The position numbers were made by a program, and so were the translations under genes. Of a DNA stretch of 11,320 nt, positions 7,249 to 11,320 are shown in pieces; positions within the stretch are counted from its first letter, which is position 1; each line of letters opens with the position of its first letter. A model generated the notes under the pieces. It had not been told where the DNA came from, searched no databases, and saw only the letters and a program-made list of their open reading frames with translations. Source of the DNA: CBFDBT01 sp965603115 (GTDB taxonomy: Bacteria; Pseudomonadota; Alphaproteobacteria; Sphingomonadales; Kordiimonadaceae); NCBI GenBank assembly GCA_965603115.1, contig CBFDBT010000074.1, forward strand, positions 1-11,320. The letters are read 5' to 3'.

Positions 7249-9336
7249 TTAACTTGTTGCGATGGCACGTTCAACTGGGAAATTAAGCTCAATTAACGTC
7301 CCTTGACCGAGGGCAGATGTTATGACCATTGTTCCATTGTGGAGTTCTGTAAGCGCCTTTGCTAACGGTAAGCCAAGTCCTGTGCCTTCTTCTTCGCTTT
7401 TACCTGTGTCTTGAATGCGCATAAAAGGCTCCATAGCTGTCTTTACATCGTCCATAGACATACCAATCCCCTCATCTTGTATTTTGATAGTGATGCCTTT
7501 ATCTTTTCGTAGGTGAGCTGTGGTCTTTATCGAGGTTTGCTCGTCTGAAAATTTAATTGAATTATTCACAAGATTGATAAGAATTTGCTTAATATGGCGT
7601 TCATCACCTAACAGGTCTGGCAAGCTATTGTCAGCATCAAAGAATAAGTCAATATTAGCTTGCAAAGCTGTTTGTTGTAGTAAGTGATTAACATCGTCTA
7701 ATAGCCAGCTAATATCAATAGCATCTTCTTGCATTTCCATTTTGCCAGATTCAATTTTATTGATATCGAGAATGTCATTTATTATGGAGAGAAGATGGTT
7801 GCCAGAATCATTGATCAGTTTAGAATATTCCTTGGTTTGATCAACATCCATCGGGCCAACTCTATCATTTCGCATAATGTCGGAAAAGCCGATTATAGCA
7901 TTGAGAGGTGTGCGGAGTTCATGGCTAACATTTGCAAGAAATTTGCTTTTGGCGTGGTTGGCGCTGTCGGCTTCTATTTTACTGATTTTAAGTTCTTTAC
8001 TTGATTTTCTTTGTGCCGAGTAAAACATAAGTAGAATTATGACAATAATACTCGACGCCCCAAGCAACATGTAACTGTTGGTGACCTCAGATTGGGCTAG
8101 TTTATTTTCGGCTTCTTCTTTAGCAATAGCAGCCTCAAGGCTTTGACGCATACCTTGGGCATCAACTTGATGACTGCTTGTAATTTGATCAACCATTTTT
8201 TCATGGAAGAGGGTATATTTATTATAAGCATCGGGTATTTTCCCTTCCGCGTATAAAATTTCTGCCTCAGCACTTAAAAGATTAACGTGTCTTCTTGATT
8301 GTTTATATTCAGGATTATCTTCAAAAAACTGCACAAACTCTTCGTACGCTGCTTTGGCTTGGGCTACCCTTTGTAAATGTGCCAGTGCTTTTATTTGCGC
8401 AACGTAGAGATAAGGTTTGAAACCCACTTGAATATCAGCAAAGGCTTGCGCTGATTCAATTTCTGAAACGACATCAAGGTAGCGCTCCTGTTTCATATAT
8501 ACATTAGTTAGGCCATAGTGCATGTAAAAGGTATCACTAATGCGACCAGTCGCAACGCTAACAGTTCCATATTTATGAAGATATTTTTCAGCAGAGCTAT
8601 AAGCTTTTTCGTTTAAAAGGAGCATAGCAATATTATAAATCATTGATGCGCTATCAATTGCCCAGTTATTGGCTTGTCCTAGATCAGTTGATAAGCCATA
8701 ATATTTCAAAGTTGTTTCAAGGTCATCGTTGCTTACAGCGTTAAAAGCAATGGTCCAGTAGAGCAACATGCGCTGCATGTCATGTTGTGGTTTATCTATA
8801 ATATCACGTTCAATAGTTTTTAGTGTTTCGGCACTCTCGAGGGTTCTGCCTAGAGCGTTAGATATAAGGCCTTTTAGCATGGCAATATGAATTTTAAGTT
8901 TTAAATTATCAATCGCGAGATGTTCTCTCTCAAGCCTAGTGATATCTTTGAAAGCTGTTTGAAACTCGCCTTTGAAAGACTTGGAATAAGCCAAGTTGCT
9001 TTTTGCCATTGCCCTAATGATTGGGTCATTTAACTTTTCACCTAGGATTAATTGCAAGTTCGCGAAGTGGATAATTTGGTCTATATTTTCAATGTGGACT
9101 GCATAGCCGAGGATAATTTCAAGTTCGGCTGCTTGTTTCTTGGTGTCTGTTGCCGCTTTATATTGCGCTATATGATGCTGAAGAACGAGTTCAAGCTCAA
9201 GCTTGTTTGTGTTCCCAATGCGTTCAAGGAAATCTTCAGCTCTTTTGATCTGCGCATCATCAGGACCCGCTATCACCTGTGAAGTGAAGGAGAAATATAC
9301 AAATACAGCACAAAGAAACTGCCCTATTGCCCTCAT
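7249..9336 (-). CDS. membrane sensor histidine kinase with helical-repeat (TPR-like) periplasmic sensor region
   Basis: This 695-residue kinase has a signal peptide (about 1-23, ending VIAG) and an all-helical region (about 25-400) with TPR-like spacing such as AKSNLAYSKSFKGEFQTAFK and AEKYLHKYGTV. A short coiled-coil-like stretch (about 398-420) and one membrane segment (about 422-440, LLGASSIIVIILLMFYSA) follow. The cytoplasmic kinase core has HisKA with the phosphoacceptor H472 (FLANVSHELRTPLNA), the N box around N588-N592 (QILINLVNNSIKFS), the G1 box DEGIGM (621-626), and the G2 box GTGLGLPLAK (651-660). No receiver domain is fused and no response regulator lies beside it. I chose the ATG at 9336 (GGGGG seven bases upstream) over a TTG at 9360. 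The repeats would face the periplasm, suggesting that a protein or peptide is sensed; that is inference. The gene is markedly AT-rich compared with purD, xseA and pmbA. Confidence 0.9.
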   Translation of the reverse strand: MRAIGQFLCAVFVYFSFTSQVIAGPDDAQIKRAEDFLERIGNTNKLELELVLQHHIAQYKAATDTKKQAAELEIILGYAVHIENIDQIIHFANLQLILGEKLNDPIIRAMAKSNLAYSKSFKGEFQTAFKDITRLEREHLAIDNLKLKIHIAMLKGLISNALGRTLESAETLKTIERDIIDKPQHDMQRMLLYWTIAFNAVSNDDLETTLKYYGLSTDLGQANNWAIDSASMIYNIAMLLLNEKAYSSAEKYLHKYGTVSVATGRISDTFYMHYGLTNVYMKQERYLDVVSEIESAQAFADIQVGFKPYLYVAQIKALAHLQRVAQAKAAYEEFVQFFEDNPEYKQSRRHVNLLSAEAEILYAEGKIPDAYNKYTLFHEKMVDQITSSHQVDAQGMRQSLEAAIAKEEAENKLAQSEVTNSYMLLGASSIIVIILLMFYSAQRKSSKELKISKIEADSANHAKSKFLANVSHELRTPLNAIIGFSDIMRNDRVGPMDVDQTKEYSKLINDSGNHLLSIINDILDINKIESGKMEMQEDAIDISWLLDDVNHLLQQTALQANIDLFFDADNSLPDLLGDERHIKQILINLVNNSIKFSDEQTSIKTTAHLRKDKGITIKIQDEGIGMSMDDVKTAMEPFMRIQDTGKSEEEGTGLGLPLAKALTELHNGTMVITSALGQGTLIELNFPVERAIATS

Positions 9337-9362
9337 CACGTTGCCCCCGTCATAAATCAAAT

Positions 9363-9383
9363 ATTTATACTTATGTTATAAAT
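9363..9383. repeat. short inverted repeat in the leader of the kinase gene
   Basis: ATTTATA (9363-9369) and TATAAAT (9377-9383) form perfect 7-base arms around a 7-base spacer. The repeat lies between the candidate -10 of the kinase gene and its start codon, at about +5 to +25. It could be an operator or a weak RNA hairpin, but such arms made only of A and T are easily found by chance in this AT-rich gap. Confidence 0.3.
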
Positions 9384-9394
9384 GGGAAGATACC

Positions 9395-9400
9395 ATTATA
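9395..9400 (-). promoter_or_regulatory. candidate -10 element of the sensor kinase gene
   Basis: The minus strand reads TATAAT (9400 to 9395), a perfect -10 hexamer, with TG two bases further upstream than in a classic extended -10. No convincing -35 lies 16-18 bases upstream. Transcription would start near 9388, leaving a leader of about 50 bases. The 128-base gap after the CysQ-like gene makes a separate promoter here plausible. Confidence 0.35.
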
Positions 9401-9464
9401 AGCAAGATAGACAACAATATTTTACATTATTTGCACTGAATCTAAACTTTTAAGGGTAAATTTT

Positions 9465-10325
9465 CTATTTGCCATGCCATTTTTTTAGGGCGGGTTGAAC
9501 TCTTTTCATCACTGAATCATAGAGTTTTGGTGTTGTAGCAATAATATGATCGTGTAGTGGTTTTGCTCTATTATAGACAAATGATTGCCCGTCACCTGTT
9601 GTTAACTTGCCGCCAGCTTCATGAAGTATCAGGTCGGCAGCAGCTACATCCCAATCATTTTTAGGGCGCAGGGTAACGCAAATATCAGCGCATCCACAGG
9701 CAACTCGCGCGATGCGCAAGGCAATAGAGTTTGCAGGGGAGGCTTTCATGGTTTCTGGCCAAGGCTCAGGCCATAAGGTACTTGATTTGAAGTCCTCAGC
9801 TTTTCCCATCATGATGGTGTCTTCAATATGGGATTTATCGTTCACAGATATCTCCTGCCCATTCACAAAAGCCCCAGCCCCTAATCTGGCAAAATAAAAG
9901 TCATCGCTCATAGGCACATAAATAGCGCCGAGAATAGGCTTCATATCTTGGATAAGCGCAATTGATACACACCAGTCGTCCCCTCCGTTGATGAAGGCAT
10001 GGGTGCCGTCAATGGGGTCAACTATCCATAATCTTCCACAGCGCATGCGCTCGGCGTGGTCTTCAGTTTCTTCACTCAGCCAGCCATAACCAGGTCTGTT
10101 TTGCATGAGGGTGGTACGCAAGAATTCATCAACTGCAAGATCACCCTCACATACGGGGGTATCGTTAGATTTTGACCATTGATGCAGATCGCTTTTTTGA
10201 AAATAAGATAAGGCAATGCGCCCTGCTTCTTTTGCCACGCTCTGGATTATTTTAGCGTCGTCATTTATATCCCACGGGCAACTTTCGTAGTAAGCATCAT
10301 CAAAAGTGATTTTTACAGGGCTCAT
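9465..10325 (-). CDS. inositol-monophosphatase-superfamily phosphatase, probably 3'(2'),5'-bisphosphate nucleotidase
   Basis: This 286-residue cytosolic enzyme belongs to the Mg2+-dependent, lithium-sensitive phosphatase superfamily (FIG/IMPase/CysQ). Metal-binding motifs are complete: WLSEET (82-87, E86), WIVDPIDGTHAFINGGDDW (100-118, D103, D106, T108) and KNDWDVAAADLILHEAGG (222-239, D226). ATG at 10325 has only a weak AAGAG upstream. The gene follows pmbA by 26 bases on the same strand, so the two form an operon. A bisphosphate nucleotidase (CysQ) recycles 3'-phosphoadenosine 5'-phosphate from sulfate assimilation. The alternative is an inositol or histidinol phosphate phosphatase, because sequence alone does not separate these well. 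From memory, pmbA followed by this type of phosphatase, then by lipid A/KDO genes, is a common alphaproteobacterial order; here it is followed by the kinase gene instead. Confidence 0.88.
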   Translation of the reverse strand: MSPVKITFDDAYYESCPWDINDDAKIIQSVAKEAGRIALSYFQKSDLHQWSKSNDTPVCEGDLAVDEFLRTTLMQNRPGYGWLSEETEDHAERMRCGRLWIVDPIDGTHAFINGGDDWCVSIALIQDMKPILGAIYVPMSDDFYFARLGAGAFVNGQEISVNDKSHIEDTIMMGKAEDFKSSTLWPEPWPETMKASPANSIALRIARVACGCADICVTLRPKNDWDVAAADLILHEAGGKLTTGDGQSFVYNRAKPLHDHIIATTPKLYDSVMKRVQPALKKWHGK

Positions 10326-10344
10326 GAAGCTCTTTCATCTATGG

Positions 10345-10367
10345 GGTAGCGTTACGCGCTTGCTACC
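10345..10367. repeat. inverted repeat at the pmbA stop codon
   Basis: GGTAGC (10345-10350) and GCTACC (10362-10367) are perfect 6-base arms around an 11-base loop that contains the pmbA stop. There is no run of T after it on the minus strand, so it is not a standard intrinsic terminator. It might be an mRNA-stabilising or attenuating hairpin between the two genes, or chance. Confidence 0.3.
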
Positions 10368-11320
10368 ATCATACCATCAATGCGAAGGGTCGGGGCATTT
10401 GTTCCATATTTAAATTCCAGATCATCAGCCGCCGTCATTCGCCTAAACATAGATTTTAGATTACTAGCTATTGTAATTTCGTTAACAGGCGCTGAAATTT
10501 TTCCATTTTTGATGATAAAGCCTGCGGCTCCTCGGCTATAATCACCGGTAACACCGTTGACGCCCATGCCAATAAGCTCAGTGATATAAACGCCATCTTT
10601 AATATCTGCCATTAGCTCGCTAGGGCTTATAGTGCCAGCAGCCATATAAAGATTACTGGTGCCAATGCCTGGGGGTGAGCTAGTACCCCGTGATGCATGA
10701 CCTGTTGTGGCAAGTCCTAGCTGTCGCGCTGTGGCACTATTGAGTGTCCACTGACCCAAGACACCATTTTCAACCAGTGACTGGCGCGTGGCGGCTACGC
10801 CTTCGCCATCAAAGGGGCGGGACTTTAGGCCGCGAACCATCAGCGGGTCATCAATGATCGTGATATCATTTGAGAAAACATCGGTATGCATCGCGTCTTT
10901 TAAAAAGCTTGTGCCACGGGCTATGCTGGAGCCATTGATAGCACCAGAAAAATGTCCGAGCAGCGAATTTGCAACGCGTGGGTCAAAAATCACTGACATC
11001 TCACCGCTTTCTATGCGCTGAGGATTAAGTCGTTTAACTGCATATTTCCCGGCATTCGCACCAATCACGGCCATATCATCTAGGTCAGAGAAATAGCGTG
11101 CTGATGTAAAGTCATAGTCGCGCTCCATGCCAGCACCTTCTCCGGCAATGGCCGAAATTGATCCTGAAAAACTGGAGCCTTTATAGTGTGAGGCAAACCC
11201 ATCGCTGGTGACCATGGCCATTGACCAGCTTCCACACGATGCTCCGGCCCCTGCTGAATTGGTGACGCCATCTACTTTATACATGGCCTCTTCCATGACG
11301 GATGCCATTTGCGCTAGATC
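10352..11320 (-). CDS. pmbA: PmbA/TldE-family protein, partial (N-terminus beyond right edge)
   Basis: PmbA (TldE) forms a heterodimeric metalloprotease with TldD. The pair is known for processing microcin B17 and for degrading the CcdA antitoxin in E. coli. The TldE subunit lacks the HExxxH zinc site of TldD. The frame is open to the right edge, giving 322 residues of an expected 450 or so. Recognisable segments are VDGVTNSAGAGAS (near the N-terminal edge), the central GEMSVIFDPRVANSLLGHF, SRPFDGEGVAATRQSLVENG, TTGHASRGTSSPPGIGTSNL, and the signature GVNGVTGDYSRGAAGFIIKN near the C-terminus. No HExxxH is visible, which supports PmbA rather than TldD. The ATG at 11308 is only an internal methionine, since four more in-frame codons (DLAQ) precede it. 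The gene heads the operon with the CysQ-like phosphatase. Confidence 0.93.
   Translation of the reverse strand, partial: DLAQMASVMEEAMYKVDGVTNSAGAGASCGSWSMAMVTSDGFASHYKGSSFSGSISAIAGEGAGMERDYDFTSARYFSDLDDMAVIGANAGKYAVKRLNPQRIESGEMSVIFDPRVANSLLGHFSGAINGSSIARGTSFLKDAMHTDVFSNDITIIDDPLMVRGLKSRPFDGEGVAATRQSLVENGVLGQWTLNSATARQLGLATTGHASRGTSSPPGIGTSNLYMAAGTISPSELMADIKDGVYITELIGMGVNGVTGDYSRGAAGFIIKNGKISAPVNEITIASNLKSMFRRMTAADDLEFKYGTNAPTLRIDGMMVASA

Noticed and set aside
9337..9360. TTG start for the sensor kinase
   Set aside because: The ATG at 9336 has a better ribosome binding site (GGGGG, seven bases away) and begins the signal peptide.

Overview
The window looks like chromosomal DNA of a Gram-negative alphaproteobacterium of moderate GC. 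The evidence is an outer-membrane barrel protein and several signal peptides, an XseA ending in QGSLF, and a pmbA followed by a CysQ/inositol-monophosphatase gene, an order I recall from alphaproteobacteria. A Kordiimonadales-like source is possible but is only a guess. I see no phage genes, insertion sequence, CRISPR array, tRNA or rRNA. Coding density is very high; the longest stretch without a gene is about 230 bases (4034-4260).

Layout from left to right. (1) Positions 2-106 (+) hold the last 34 codons of a histidine kinase that enters from the left; no complete ORF is visible there because it is cut by the edge. (2) On the minus strand lie a GCS2-family glutamate--cysteine ligase-like gene (2546-4033), an overlapping AspA/AstE-type zinc deacylase (1524-2552), and purD (133-1410), which has its own ribosome binding site after a 113-base gap. 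(3) A 227-base divergent region follows. It holds an FNR/FixK-like box placed as expected for a class II activator of the ligase operon. (4) On the plus strand are xseA, an M23-family peptidase and a TorF-like outer-membrane protein, closely spaced. (5) On the minus strand is a large sensor kinase with a helical-repeat periplasmic region and no response regulator beside it. (6) On the minus strand are a CysQ-like phosphatase and, cut by the right edge, the C-terminal three quarters of PmbA/TldE.

PurD (purine synthesis), XseA (DNA repair), PmbA and CysQ are housekeeping functions. The more unusual content is the translationally coupled amide-bond-forming ligase and amide-bond-hydrolysing deacylase between purD and xseA, the envelope pair behind xseA, and the orphan kinase. 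Sampled rows of the 5.7-9.4 kb part are clearly more AT-rich than sampled rows of the housekeeping genes. I find no unambiguous new system. The ligase/deacylase pair with its possible oxygen-responsive promoter is the best candidate for something not yet described.
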